64,000 nt of DNA from Sialis fuliginosa (GCA_961205875.1 OY540812.1:5580001-5644000); one strand, 5' to 3'. Shown: positions 14,101-25,699, numbered from the stretch's first letter. Numbers and translations: made by a program. The notes: a model not told the origin generated them from the sequence alone.

Positions 14101-17100
14101 AAAATTTTTCGTTCTGTGTCTATCTGTCTGTCCCCTAACACGCATAACTCATGAACCACTGTACCGATATTAATGAAACTTAATTGGTTGGTTGGGTCTG
14201 GCTTGAGGAAGGTCGCATTTAAAAATCATTAAAATCGTGAGTAAGAGGGAGGGGTGACAGGTGACATCCCAAAATAGTTATTTTTTTAAGATATCTCAAG
14301 AACAACACATGTTACGAGAAAATTTTATAGAATCTTTTTTATGGAGTATTTAATTTTTTATAATACTCGTTCCAGAAGTCTTGGATTCATATATTTAAAA
14401 TAAAACCTATTTTAGGATACCTATATATTGTTATTATATTATTTGAAAATCTGTTAAAATTATTATTACATATTTTTTTTTTATTAAATTTGTTAATAAC
14501 TTTTTCTAATTGTTTAAACATTAAATGAGTAGAGTAATTTTTGTTATTAATTTTATTAAATATAGTTTAAGAATAATTAAATAAAAACAATAATTACTCT
14601 AATATTTTGGGGTTATTTCATCCCCTTACAATGAAAGGGGACAGAAAATAAAAAAAAACGCGCAGTCTTCAGTTATTCCCAATTTTATAAAAATTATAAG
14701 GAGTACAGAAATTTTACAATACGATAAAAATTGATCCGGAGAAAGATTTTTAAATAAAAAATGATAAATAATCACACTGCGCGCCATTTTAAATATGTAC
14801 TTGTAAATAAATCGACATCAAATTAAGTACCTACGTATTAAAAATCATTCCATAATAATTATTTAATGTGAAAAATATCCCAGCAAATTTCTCGCATCAG
14901 TTAAAATACCCAATAAAACTACAAATGTGCGAGCTATAAAAGTTTATGTGCTGTAAAATAAAAGCTGACTTTACACAAAAATACATTGCTCTGTATGGGT
15001 ACAGTCAATAAAATTGATAATGATTACAGTATTTAACTCTAATAGACAAAACTAATGTAAGCATGAAATTACCCTCGTAGAATACTAATAGATTTTTATA
15101 TTACCTCACTAAAAATGGAAATATAATTTTTTTAAGAAATACCGTTTAACGAATTTTAATTAAATAATGTTGACTTTTATATTTTTTTATTTGAATATGT
15201 AAACAGAAAGTTATATTATTTTATGTAGATATAAATATAAATATAAAAATTAACATACATATGTAAGTCAAATATATTTTACAAATGTACGCACAAGTAT
15301 ATTTTGATTTATATGGCTATTTAATAATTTTTGCTGGTCTCATATTTGTATACATGTATACAAAAGTAATGTACATATAAATCTTTAAAATTAGCTTTAT
15401 TGTTTTCAAATTAAACCCTTGACAATATTTTTATAGGTATTAAAATCACAATTCTGAAAAGAATGTAATTGTTTTTAATATTTATTGCTGATTTTTTTTA
15501 ATTTCAAATAACAAACCCAGAAAAAGGGAAAAACTACATTATAAACATATATCATATAAAACGGATTTTACAGTAATATATTCACAAACCACAAAAGCGT
15601 AAATGCAGGATTCGAATGTCATATATATATGTATATCTACACAAATATAATTAGTATTCCGTCCTAATTTTAATTTAATATAAACCTGAAAGCTGGTTGA
15701 GAATCTAAAGTAATCGAATTTAAAATTAAAAAAAATTGCTTTACCTTTTTTATGCCCCAGTGTCTTTTTTAAATATCCTAATTAAATATAACGTAGCAAC
15801 AAATTTAATTAGATTCAGCTCTTTAGATTAAGTGTGTTTAATATAAAATAGGTAGCGTCAATCAAGGTATTATAGAACAATAGCTATGTTTATAGTTAGG
15901 ATTAATTATGTGAACATAATTGACTTTTGGTTTTAGTTTAGGAAAAAAAAATCCACGTAATTTAAAAGAAGGTATATTTCATATTGTTCTATGGAAATTT
16001 TAATTAAAATAAAAAGAGTGTTTGTTACACCTACATGAAATTCATAACGTTCTGTGAAACAAAAACATTTTTTAAAAAGGGCGCGATTTAGTTTTTTGTA
16101 ATTAAAGTTTTTTTTTGTAAATATTTTTTATTCAAGGTTTAATAAAAATAAGAAAATTTTATCTGCATGGTTGAAAATTTAAACTCAGCATGAAACAATA
16201 AATTAAATTAATAGTCTCTCAAGAATGTATAGCATATTTTACCCGTGAATAAATCATACACATCAGGTACATCAGGGCAGTAAGGTGTAAAAAATAAAAA
16301 CGAAGAAAACTAAACTCGAAGTTTTTGGATTTTTTTAAACTGAATTAATATTTTTTAATATATATTTTTTTTTTTGTTATAAAATTTATTTAGCGACCAA
16401 TGATAAGTTACATGACTTCATTATAAGTCATTTGACTGTATTTTTGTTTACAATTCATCAAAATCAGGACCATTTATCGGACCCGTCTTATACCACTTAT
16501 TTCCACTAAAAATCTTAAGCAAAAAATATAGCTAATTATAAACAATGTTAATTTTTTTTTAAATCCAAGAAAAATCGATTACTGCTTATTCAGCAACCCA
16601 GAAAACCTTTAATAAGTTATTAGCTGAGATATTAACTAATCAAGTTATTTGTTAATTTATCAATTTTAATTTGTTAATAATAGGGGAAGGACGTCTCGAC
16701 GGTCTTGGGGCATTTAATAGTCTTAAAGTTAATGATAGAAGCTATATTTCAAAAAATTTTGGAGTCTGGAGGATCGCGCCAAGCTGAGATATTAACTATT
16801 CAATTTATTTGGTAATTTATCAATTTCATTTGTTAATAAGAGGGGAAGGGGGTCTCGACGATTTTCGGGCATTTGATAGTTTTAAAGTTAATGATATAAG
16901 CTTTTTTTAAAGTTGGGGTCTGTAGGATCGCGCTAAGCTGAGATATTAACAATTCTTGTTAATTTATCAATTTTAATTGACATTTTCGGTGATTTTTTTA
17001 CATTTTTTAGAGGGAGAGAGGGTGAAAAAATAAATCTCGCCCGGGGTGCCAGACTTGCTAAGGCCAGCTCTGTGCAAATATATATTAAATTCGTATTAGT

Positions 17101-20100
17101 AACGTATTATTATTATTATTATTATAACGTATATATATTTAATATCCTTGACGTATACATTTTTCCGTCCTGGTAATTAGTTGGAATAAGATTTAAAATA
17201 TTTATATTACCTTGTACGTTACAGTATGTACGAAAATTAAATGAAATGACAAAATAAATGAAGCATATTCTTTAAGGTACTAACAGTATGTTGACATGAT
17301 GATTTTACAGCCAATGTTGTTAAACTCGCATTAATTACATTCTCAACACACTCTGTTGTTGTAAGATTCCGTCGAGACTATAACAATTGAAGTGTAATTA
17401 ATTTGTGAACTTGATTAACTCGACTCTGCTCGTTTCCTGCCAAATGAAATGTTTACAGAAGAAGTACTCACAAACTTTATCAATGTTTGTGTCATTTTGT
17501 TTATAAATACCTCTACTTTGTCAAATTATAAAGTATTACTACAAGAATCACAACACTTTTCATTCAAATTCGCATATCACAAACTTATTAGGCTCCTTCC
17601 ATTTCATTATTATAATATTTTAATCATTTCTCCATTTACCAATCAAAGACAGATATTTTGAAACTCATTACTAGATGAAGAAGTACTCTTCGTTTATAAT
17701 ACTCATTGAATCATCTATTGAAAATTGTATAAGTAAATTTTGTGGCAATAAATATTTGATATTCTGAATTTTAGAATTTAAATATATTAACTTGATATAA
17801 AATTAATTAATGAAATGAACGTATATTTGTGTTTTTATTTAAAATGATGTAACTATATAAGTTCCGCCCTAAAAAAAGATAACCGATGCTGACCTTTACG
17901 GTGGCAGACAACTTCTGAAGTCCATAGTTAGTGTATTTTAGTAGAAGAATATTTTTCCTGTATTTAGTCTTTGTGCAGATAAACGTATCAAAATAAAAAT
18001 AAAGTTTAACATCCTTCCCCCCCATTTTCGGAAAATACTGTCTTAGTAGGTTCTTGCGTCATATAAAGAAAACACCCCTAACATTTCACGTTTTTATCTT
18101 AAGAAGTTTGGGCTGGACCTATTTCTTTATCGATAGATATACATTGATAATATTAAATTAAATATTAAGATATTATTAAATATAATTGTTTTTTTCCTAA
18201 AAAGTATTTATTTCAAATGAATCTTGATTTTGGGTAGCCAATAAATATAATGAAATAATTGCCTTATATGTAAGTGAAAATCTTAATTTTATTGTCAATA
18301 GACTTTAGCAATGTTGGTTCAATATATTATACAAAACACAATACATAACCAACTTACCATAATTCGGTACCTACTAGAAAGAGTTTCACATAAACTTAAC
18401 CTACAATTTATTATCTATATAACACTGAGCCTACAACTTGTATTTAGTTAAAAAAAAGAAAAAGGAACGTGAAAGATTTTTTGTACTTTTTTTACTTATA
18501 AAAGTATTCTTAAAACTATAATGAAAGAAAAGCATTCCTTTCTATACTTGACAGTTTTTCACACCCTAAACAATAACATTGTTTCTAGCTTTGTGACAGT
18601 TCTCTTTTACGAGCTACTGAACATTTAAATAACAAAAAAATAACCACAAAGTCAAAGTAAATAAGATTGTGTACTATTTTCGATGGAAAGCAAAGAAAGA
18701 TATACGAATGTAAAAGCTAAGGTAAATATTAAAGTTACATTGGATATGTAAAAATAAGTAAATGGAAATTGCAATTCTCATTCATAGAAAGTGCCTATTA
18801 GTATATACTATATACGTTAATAAATATATTTGTAAAAATAGATGACTTTAAAGTATTTTTTTTAAGAATAATAAAAAATCGAATTCTTATTCATGGAAAT
18901 TGGCTTATAGTGTGAAATAAAAAGTTGTTCTTTAAATTGATATAGACAGAACATAGAAGTTGATGGGGGTGAAAAATGCCATATTGACAGCGTTTGAATG
19001 ACGTTGATTATAATTAAAAAGCAAAATTATTAACATTAAAGCATATTATTAACACATCCCCATAAAAAAGTCTTACCCTCTTAACCGAACAATGTTTTTT
19101 TATGTATTTTTGAACGCTGTAAACGAATTTGACAATAAAAAAACTCACTAACCGAGTACATTTTATTACTGTCGTCACAAAATGGTAGAAATGTACATCA
19201 ATTTTGAGAGCCTACATTGACCGTGTTAAATTTTATTTTTCCAAATCTAATCAATGTCTTCATTTTTTTTTATCGTTATACGACCATTTTTTCCATAGCC
19301 CACGAAGGCTTTCAAAATTGATATAAATTGTTTTACAAAAAAATTGAAAGATCAGCGAGCTTTAGGTCTGTATAAAAAATTGTTTACTTTATCAATAGTA
19401 CTAATAAATAATACATTAAATTTTTGTAAGCAACGGAATAAAAATAAATTGAACAATTTTTTTCATACTCCCCAAAAAAAACTCGTTTTGATGACATAGT
19501 GGTTTCAAACTAAACTACAGTTTAAAGTATAAAATATATTACTTTCGAATAAACACATATCATATTATCTATAATCCTATAATCTGAATTGTGAATTCAA
19601 AAACATGCACACCAGGTAATTATTTTATGGAAGGCTTTCAGCAAAAAATTGAGAAGGGCTTCTTATCGCGTCACCAAATATATATTTTGTTTATTGAACA
19701 AACAAGCAGATTCAATATACATATTGATTTCAGCTCTCGCAATAATCTTTGAATATATTTGAAAATAGATGTAGTTCTTTTTGATCTTATGTTAATGTTT
19801 CAATAAACTAGTATAGATATTTCAATGCATAAATATTAAAAGAAATAAATGAACGTCCAGAAAGAGATCCCTAAATGCTTACGAATCCTTATTTTAGGGG
19901 AGGGTATGTGTTAAGTAATCTATTTTTTGCTTACTATGAAGTTTTCTGCAGAAATTAAAAAAAGCATGTCTCCTATTGCAATCGATTTTAAAATTACGTC
20001 CAATATACATTAAGGAAATTAAGGTGGTCGCCAAAATCGGTACTTGTCTAATATATCCCCGGCATTTGCAGATAGCAAGTTACATGAAGTGTATGATTTG

Positions 20101-23100
20101 ATCAGCGCCAATGTGTGTAAAGTATGTACTATTATTTTCAATATTTTTAAATAGATAATTATTGTATATTCGGTTATTATTTTCGAAAACTGTAACATAG
20201 TAATTAAATTATGCATAATACGAAGATTTAATTGAATTGTCCTTGGTTAGGGCAATCTATTGGTTAGTTTTTGTTAGGTTAATATGCAATAATAAATATA
20301 TAAACTAATAGTACACACTTTACTTACATTGGCGCTGATTATATCTTTTAATACATGAGACTTGCACATCTACAAATGTCGGGGATATAATAGACAAGCA
20401 CTCAAAAATCTTACGGACCCTTAAAACTGGGGTGGGAGGTCAAAAATTTCGAAAACTATCTTTACATTAATGGATGCTCCTTAAATTAAATTAAATAACA
20501 ACAAAGTTTTATTTTGACATTATAGTGAAAGTGTCATTTCTTTTCAAAAATGTCAGGGTAAATTACATATGTTAATATTTATAATGTATCATGTAGATAA
20601 AAAATAGATATACCTATCTATATAATTCATTTTATTTTACATTCATTTTAAATTCACTTTGTCAACGTCTTAAGAAATGATGTGTCGTACAGAATTTGAT
20701 TTACACAGTACAAAATTTGATTACCGTTGGGCATGTACCGTACACCAGAAGTCCTGAAACATTTTTAACTCCTTTATACGAGAATTACTACAAATAAAAG
20801 CTTTTTTTTGTTTGCCACGTAACACATAAAGTTACCTACACGACTAAACAACTAAAATTGCACACCCCAAGCAGGTTTTTTTCCATATATCTGTCAAAAA
20901 AGAGATTCTTTATTAAACTGTTATACCAGGACTGGGGTACGAAGAACCCAGGGGCATAATATTATAATAATATTTTTAATAAAACATAATAATCATAAAT
21001 AATGTCTATAACAAGTGATTCTTTTCTACCCGACTTGAGTATTGAAATATAAAAACACAAAAGTAACCGAAATCGTCAACATTATACGTACAACTTGGTA
21101 TACACTCTAATAAATTCTTTTTGATCTTTTTTGCTACTTTTTACGGTACAAAAAATTACTTCAAAAAGAAAAAAATCATAACATAATATGTATTATTATC
21201 ATTTATGTAGCTGTACTCTTGTAAAAGTTACTTATCTAATTATTGGAATATGTACTACATGAAAATTAGTTTTTTCAGTTTATTAAAGTGAAATTGATAT
21301 TTTTATTAAATTAAAACTAGCCATATAACTGCATATATATAAAAAAAATATCTGCTAAGTGAATGCACAGTGCTTTCTCGTGTAAAATTCACGAAAGGTA
21401 TACACTTAGTTATCGAATAATTTTAATAAAAAGCGATAAAGTATTCTGACCATCATCTTCGTAAGAGAATATTTTATTACAAAAGTTGTATTGACCTTTT
21501 TTAGAAAATTGAATCCTCTACAAAAAAGATTCTATAAAATTTATATAACGTTTTTGAGATATCTTGAAAAAATTACTTTTTTAGGATGTTAAGGATTCAG
21601 GTTACAGACATATACATATTATAGATAGACACGGAAATATCAAGTGAAAATTTTGAAATCGAAGAACTTTTTTTTAAATGATCACGTAGCTTCTCGTATC
21701 TTTCAGATATTGGTGAGGAAACAAAACTATGGTGATTAATATCTCAACAAATAAATTTAGTATGTTTTATTTTTATTTTAATGAACGCATTGATTTCATA
21801 TATTTCGTAAAAAATATACCTATCTATTATATTTCAAAATATGCGTAAAGGTTTTTACTACATATATATATATACACGTCGCCGTTATTCCGGTTTTATT
21901 ATAACCGATGTAGTTAAACCGTTTCAAGTGGTGCTGTTTACACATACGAGAATAAGTGACGTCAGCTGGAATTATAATTTCGATTTGAAACACGCTATAA
22001 GTTCGATGGTGTACCAACAAGAAATCTCAAAAATATTTCGTCTCTTTTATGTCCCACGAATCACGTTTCTTTTGTTTTCCATTTCTTCGTCTCAGGTGTT
22101 TTAACCATATTTTAACTGACGACGCTTTTTCAAATGTTAATGCGAAATGCATTACAATGAAATCCCTATACTCCGTAGATACTTATATTTTTTGAGATTG
22201 GCTAAATAGGTATAACTGTGTCCATGCAGTTTACACGCATTTTTATTCCTGCTCTATTCCGGTTTACTTATGCTATTCCCGTAGACCAAGAGGAATAGCA
22301 TAACTAAACTCGATTAGTTCTGTCGGGTGTAGAGTGCCATTTACACGGACTTTTAAACCCGGTTTTATTACATCGGTTATAGTTAAACCGGAATAAAAGC
22401 GCTGTGTAAACGTACTCTATGAAAAAAACCTATTTTGTCACAAAAAAATATTGAACTGTCAATTCTTTGACGAAATGAATTATTTATAATTCACATCTAA
22501 AAAAAGTTTATATTCTAAAAATTTAAAATTAAGATTTCTCATTTAAGTATTATCATTATATACACCATCGTCTGGTATCTGACATTTCATTATAGGTTTT
22601 CGGAGAATATAAATATTTAATATTCAGTGAAAAAGTATTTTTCCAGTTAATATTGATATTGCACTCCCGTCAAGTATATATATTTTGTCGTTACGAAAAT
22701 ACTTTCAATGATTTTATGATATTTTTATTGGGGACGTTTATTATTATTATTATAAATGAAACGAAAAAGTAAATACATATTTCTTCACTTTATGTTGATT
22801 AAATAATAATAATGACATTAGGGTATATATTGACATTTATTTTGTTCAAACATTTCGTATAAAGTATTGAATCATACCCCAATGTTGGATTCTTGTTAAA
22901 TAACTTAAATAACTTAATTAACTTAACTTTAACTGAATCATAATCTATAGACAATCTATGTGAACATTTAAACTAATTATTAGTGTAATTTCTTTATTAA
23001 CTATTATGTTTTCATAGCATCTGCTTTACATTGTTTCAAATTTTACGATTCTTTATTTTATAACTTTTGTGTCGTAATACTTATCATTTTGTAATCATTA

Positions 23101-25699
23101 GTAAGTATCCATCGCTGTGTGCCCATTACTGGTTTTACTTTGTCCAATATTTGAGAAAAAACATAAACAAAATAAAAGGCTATAATTAAAAAGAAAAAAA
23201 TATTTGCGGACTTTGGTAATTAAATTGATTTAATAAAGAGTTAGTTGCTTATACTTTCAATTTTTAACATCTGAAATGTTTTTTCATTTATTTTATTGTA
23301 AAGAACACAATAATATTTAATTTAGGTACATTATTTAACAGTCGATAATTCTTTTATAAATATTTTAATTGCTTACAAAGAAATTACAAATTATTCATTT
23401 TTTTAGACTTGGTAATCAATAAGTTATTTTTTGCGATGAATTAAATACTAAAAATTAAAAAAAAAACCTTTTAAACAAACAAAAGTTTGTTGAAGCATTG
23501 TAGTAAAAAATAAAAAAACAATTCAATACGGTGTAATAATTATTTACACAAATATAAAATTGAATAAACGAAAGAGAATAGTTTTTATTGTAATGAATAT
23601 GAGATCGTTAATACACAGTTTGATACAGAAAATAAAATACACGTTTATCCACCCACACATACTCATTTTAACGACAATCATTTAACGTATTTCCGTTTTA
23701 CCGCCCCTGAAAAATTAATACTTGTGTTTTTTGGAAAGGCCAATGGAATTTATTTCCATCAAGAAGCTTACGCGATAACGAACATTTAATCAAATTAATA
23801 TTAATTTGTAACATTGGTTTATAAAGTTAACGCTTAGTTTTTAATTAATTTCCGCACTAGAAAACGGATGTGTAGATAAAAATTTATATTTAATTTATAA
23901 ATAAACATTTTATTGAAAAACATGTTCGAAAATAAGGGAATGTTAAATTGATTTAAGTAATTTAATATTTACTGTATTTGAAATATGTTAAATGTGCATA
24001 ACAAATATCATTTTTGAGTTATGAAAGCCGTTTCATTCAAAATAAAGTTGACAGTATTACAAAAAATAGTGTAGTTGTAGCTTGTTCCTGCAGTTCCAAA
24101 AATGAAAACTGCAGTTGTAAAAGATAATTTGTGTAGTTGAAAAATTGCAAGTAGAAAGAACAATATAAAAATATGTTAGTGTATAAGAGCAAAAAAAGTC
24201 ACTATAATTTGTAAGAGAGAAATATACAAAGTGCAGAGCAAAAAATTAAAAAAAAAGAGTATTTGCAATTAAAAATTTGTCTTAAAGAACCCCTGGCTCA
24301 ATAAAAAAAATTATAATTTAACAAAAACACTTTCTTCAAAAAACTCTCTCGGTTTCGTTCAAGAGAAATTGATTATAAAAATATAATGTATTTTTTAGTT
24401 TTTATTGAAAAATGTATTTCGAATGCCAAATGTACCAAATCACAAATTTATTTTTCTTTACTTGCGTCAAAAACGTTGACATCTCAAAATGAGCATTGTC
24501 TGATACATTAGTGCAAAACACAGTCCATTTATGTACGAAAATTTGATCAAGAATGTCTTAAAGAAATTTACAAGTATTTATAAAATATTATACATTTTCT
24601 AAAACTAAGTGTGTGAATATTTCTCAAGAGAGTTTTTAAACCTAAAAAATATAATATACGATATTTTTATACATACTTGTATTATAAACAAATGCATATA
24701 AGTAAAAATACATACATAATCAGGGACGAATCTGAACCCGAACCCAAAAACCGTTTTTTTCATTAATCTGAACCCAAACCGAACCGCTATATTTCAAAAT
24801 CAACGAACTTGAACCTGAATTCGAACCTTTTCATAGATAACTGGTAACCATATATTATTAAAGGGTTCAATAAATTATTTTTAATATTTTTCTCCAATGA
24901 GTTTTAAGAAATATTGTAAAATGTACTAACAGTATCATGTGAGTTATTTTAATTTTAGAATTGAACTATATTTCAATTTGCAAAAAATCTGAAAAGTAGA
25001 AAATGTAATTTTAATTTTTGTTCTTTTTTCTAGCAATATGTTGTTGTTTTTCTTCAGAAGATGTTTTATTTGTTAATTATAATTTTTTTTCGAACAACAT
25101 ATTTTTCTTTTGAACCCGAACAATTATTATTATTATTATTATTTATTTAGCATTTTTGTAAACCATTACAGATCTCATACATTTGTCGATAGTATAAAAA
25201 ATCTAAATTTAAACTTATAAACTATAATAAAAATTAAAATAAGAATAGAAAACAAATATTGTCTTACATACAAATATAAATTATATAGAAATAGTAACTG
25301 CAAATTTGTTGGGCTCTACATACATAGGTGAGGTGGTATATGTAATATGTTTGTAATTCAACTGTTAGCAAGAAAGTCTTTTATACTATAAAAACATTTT
25401 GATATTAAATAGTTAGTAAGTTCTCTCTTAAATTTGTTGTAGGCATAAAAAATAACGGTTTTTGTACCCAAAGAGTTTACACCATGTTGAACCCAAACTA
25501 TAAATAAATTCCAGTATGTAGTTGAATTTCTCGATAATAAAAGAATGTAAAAGGTGCATAACTTACCATCGTCAGCGTTATCGAATTGGTTCGGCGGTCC
25601 GCCGGCAAGGGCGCCCACTTGATCCGGCAACAGCTGCAGAGCGGCTGTACTGGCACTCACGGCGATCAACGCCGCGAACACCCAAACAACAGTTCGCAT
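5148..25699 (-). CDS. Small secreted protein or peptide precursor (exons 1-2; 3' end outside window)
   Basis: Two exons fit together exactly. Exon 1 is 25567-25699: ATG, 44 codons plus one base, donor GTAAGT. Exon 2 is 5148-5214: acceptor TTTACAG, donor GTGAGT, joined at phase 1. The visible product is 66 residues plus a split codon. Residues 1-20 are a signal peptide with hydrophobic core VVWVFAALIAV, so the product enters the secretory pathway. Then follow a short Leu/Gly/Pro-rich stretch, an acidic run (DNADDDEAF) and ENAIEDLLQNAAQ. This acidic, helical segment ahead of a possible basic site resembles the propeptide of a neuropeptide-type precursor, possibly the insect agatoxin-like peptide family. 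That assignment is from memory of the family and tentative: the cysteine-rich mature part would lie left of base 1. An upstream in-frame GTG/CTG extension exists, but only this ATG gives a terminal signal peptide. The 20.35-kb intron is full of repeats. Confidence 0.6.
5215..6969. other. Intron sequence, nothing recognised
   Basis: This is the 3' part of the long intron of the secreted-peptide gene. It is very AT-rich, with simple AT palindromes such as the ATTAATTAATATT cluster at 6061-6100. No open frame or structured repeat stands out. Confidence 0.5.
6970..7495 (+). repeat. Dispersed repeat family R1, copy 1
   Basis: This stretch is clearly similar to 42480-42925 (same orientation) and to 22960-23242 and 27755-28705 (inverted). 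Shared landmarks are GTAATTCTCATGAAC, ATTTAATCAATTTAATTACC, ACCAGTAATG, AAATGTCCACCATTTTGACA, TTGGCCGATTGTCAT and a closing CAAGACTGGTGCCA. Frames in it are short and not conserved between copies, so it is a nonautonomous mobile element of unknown class. Confidence 0.75.
7496..8261. other. Intron sequence, nothing recognised
   Basis: AT-rich DNA within the long intron. I see no gene, strong palindrome or tandem repeat. Confidence 0.45.
8262..8726. mobile_element. hAT-type nonautonomous element with imperfect 8-bp target duplication
   Basis: The ends are TAGCGTTTCCCAAACTT on the left and, read inverted, CAGAGCTTCCCAAACTTTT on the right. This is the CAG(G/A)GCTTCCCAAAC terminus typical of hAT elements. 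Flanks are GTCGAATT and GTCTGATT, matching at 6 of 8 positions, which fits the 8-bp target duplication of hAT transposases after some decay. No transposase is present. Confidence 0.6.
8328..8472. repeat. Fold-back segment inside the 8.26-kb element
   Basis: AACTAAATTTTCGGGCTGTT at the left is matched in inverted form by AACAGTCCGAAAATTTAGTT at the right, and GTATTTTCTTAC pairs with GTAAGAAAATAC. The middle contains GACGTTTCGACTCTC and GAGTCTTCTTCAG, words that recall the termini of Penelope-like retroelements. That resemblance is only suggestive. Confidence 0.55.
8727..9498. other. Intron sequence, nothing recognised
   Basis: AT-rich DNA with an (AAT)n run at about 9219-9234. Short frames on both strands have no recognisable content. 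Confidence 0.45.
9499..9800. mobile_element. hAT (Charlie-like) nonautonomous element, about 300 bp
   Basis: The left end is CAGGGGTCACCAAACTTTT followed by CGGGCCGGATC. The right part is AGGGCCGGATGCGGCCCGCG then GGCCGTAGTTCGG. CAGGGGTCACCAAAC is a classic hAT terminus and the GGCCGGAT/GGCCCGCG pairs form the subterminal inverted repeats. The extreme right terminus is degenerate, so the exact end and target duplication are uncertain. Confidence 0.65.
9801..11026. other. Intron sequence containing a minus-strand copy of family R2
   Basis: Most is featureless AT-rich DNA. About 10195-10370 is an inverted copy of family R2 (see 17560 and 61480): GAGGAGCCTACTAATTTTG here is the complement of the segment with TTAGTAGGCTCCTCC at 61568. 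Confidence 0.5.
11027..11898. mobile_element. 872-bp nonautonomous Tc1/mariner-like element
   Basis: The left end CTGCCGTGCTTAGGTAAAGG and the inverted right end CAGTCGTGCTTAGGTGAAAG form terminal inverted repeats of about 27 bases that continue with (G/A)CAGTAA. The element is flanked by TA (within TATA) on both sides, as expected for TA-target Tc1/mariner elements. The interior is full of CAGTAA and TACTG words in both orientations. A partial copy of the left part is at 16273-16466. No transposase frame is present. Confidence 0.7.
11899..13369. other. Intron sequence with a possible CAGGGTGT-type element end
   Basis: AT-rich and gene-free. CAGGGTGTATAATTATTATA at 12517 resembles the end of a fold-back DNA element, but I found no convincing partner end. 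The 72-codon frame at 12992-13210 is not recognisable. Confidence 0.4.
13370..14360 (+). repeat. Dispersed repeat family R3, copy 1
   Basis: Two blocks, 13380-13605 and 13965-14360, reappear inverted and in the reverse order at 21420-22110. Landmarks are CACCTGAGACGAAG, ACATCGGTTACAGTAAA, CGCTGTGTAAACGTACTC, GATACGAGAAGCTT, AAGATATCTCAAGAA and TATAGAATCTTTTTTATGGA. Copy 1 has about 260 bases more than copy 2 between the blocks. The 60-codon frame at 13956 is only part of the repeat. The class of element is unknown. Confidence 0.65.
14361..16272. other. Intron sequence, nothing recognised
   Basis: Long AT-rich, gene-free stretch with no clear palindrome. It is part of the 20-kb intron. Confidence 0.45.
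16273..16466 (+). repeat. Partial copy of the 11.03-kb Tc1/mariner-like element
   Basis: GGGCAGTAAGGTGTAAAAA, ACTCGAAGTTTTTG and CTTCATTATAAGTCATTTGA occur in the same order and orientation as at 11045-11212. Only the left quarter is present; the terminal inverted repeat and right end are missing. Confidence 0.7.
16622..16985 (+). repeat. Tandem repeat, 2.3 units of about 155-160 bp
   Basis: AGCTGAGATATTAAC begins units at 16622, 16782 and 16936. Each full unit continues with TTGTTAATAA, a GGGGAAGG(A/G)(C/G)GTCTCGACG segment, AGT(C/T)TTAAAGTTAATGATA, and ends in GGATCGCGC. The third unit stops after about 50 bases. Unit lengths are 160 and 154 bp, and divergence between units shows it is not recent. 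Confidence 0.75.
16986..17559. other. Intron sequence, short (ATT)n run
   Basis: No gene is seen. An (ATT)n microsatellite lies at about 17107-17125. Confidence 0.45.
17560..17800 (+). repeat. Dispersed repeat family R2, copy 2
   Basis: Matches 61538-61800 in the same orientation. Shared words include ATCACAAACTTA, TAGGCTCCT, CATTATTATAATAT, AAAGACAGATATTTTGAAA, ATCTATTGAAAATTGTATA and AATAAATATTTGATATTC. A shorter inverted copy is near 10195-10370. The 70-codon frame at 17449 overlaps it and is not conserved in the other copies. Confidence 0.65.
17801..20037. other. Intron sequence, nothing recognised
   Basis: Gene-free. A trailing part of R2 similarity (AAAAAGATAACCGATG at 17873) continues briefly. 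The rest is AT-rich without evident structure. Confidence 0.4.
20038..20400. repeat. Fold-back repeat of about 360 bp
   Basis: The left arm at about 20043-20137 (ACTTGTCTAATATATCCCCG, GATCAGCGCCAATG) is matched inverted by about 20308-20396 (CATTGGCGCTGAT, CGGGGATATAATAGACAAG), with about 170 bases between. It is probably a miniature inverted-repeat element. No coding content is seen. Confidence 0.65.
20401..21419. other. Intron sequence, nothing recognised
   Basis: AT-rich and gene-free, without clear repeats. Confidence 0.45.
21420..22110 (-). repeat. Dispersed repeat family R3, copy 2
   Basis: Inverted partner of 13370-14360 about 7.5 kb away. It carries the complements of the same landmarks (AAGATTCTATAAAATTT, GAGATATCTTGA, AGCTTCTCGTATCTT, ACCGATGTAGTTAAACCG, CTTCGTCTCAGGTG). 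The 87-codon plus frame and 66-codon minus frame here are not conserved in copy 1. Confidence 0.65.
22111..22959. repeat. R3-related fragment and featureless intron sequence
   Basis: About 22200-22430 contains CGGTTTTATTACATCGGTTA, AGTTAAACCGGAATAAAAGC and GCTGTGTAAACGTACTC. These are the end words of R3 plus an internal inverted segment around GCTATTCC/GGAATAGC, so it is probably a short derivative of the same family. The remainder to 22959 shows nothing. Confidence 0.45.
22960..23242 (-). repeat. Dispersed repeat family R1, copy 2
   Basis: Inverted relative to 6970-7495. It shares TAGCATCTGCTTTACATTG, GTACTTAT-type words, CCCATTACTGG and GGTAATTAAATTGATTTAAT. It is uninterrupted at the position where copy 3 carries a 709-bp insertion, so it preserves the empty site (ATTATTAGTGTAAT). 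Confidence 0.7.
23243..24719. other. Intron sequence, nothing recognised
   Basis: AT-rich and gene-free. At 24060-24180 GTAGTTG-type words recur irregularly with a short CTGCAGTT/AACTGCAG inversion. Confidence 0.4.
24720..25115 (+). repeat. Dispersed repeat family R4, copy 1
   Basis: TCTGAACCCGAACCCAAAAA near 24730 and the block 24983-25115 (AAAAAATCTGAAAAGTAGA, GATGTTTTATTTGTTAATTA, TTTTTTTTCGAACAA) match 63820-64000 in the same orientation. It is a dispersed element of unknown class, followed by an (ATT)n run at 25127-25145. Confidence 0.6.

Noticed and set aside
21841..22104. 87-codon plus frame
   Set aside because: It lies in repeat family R3 and the frame is not kept in the other copy at 13.4-13.6 kb.
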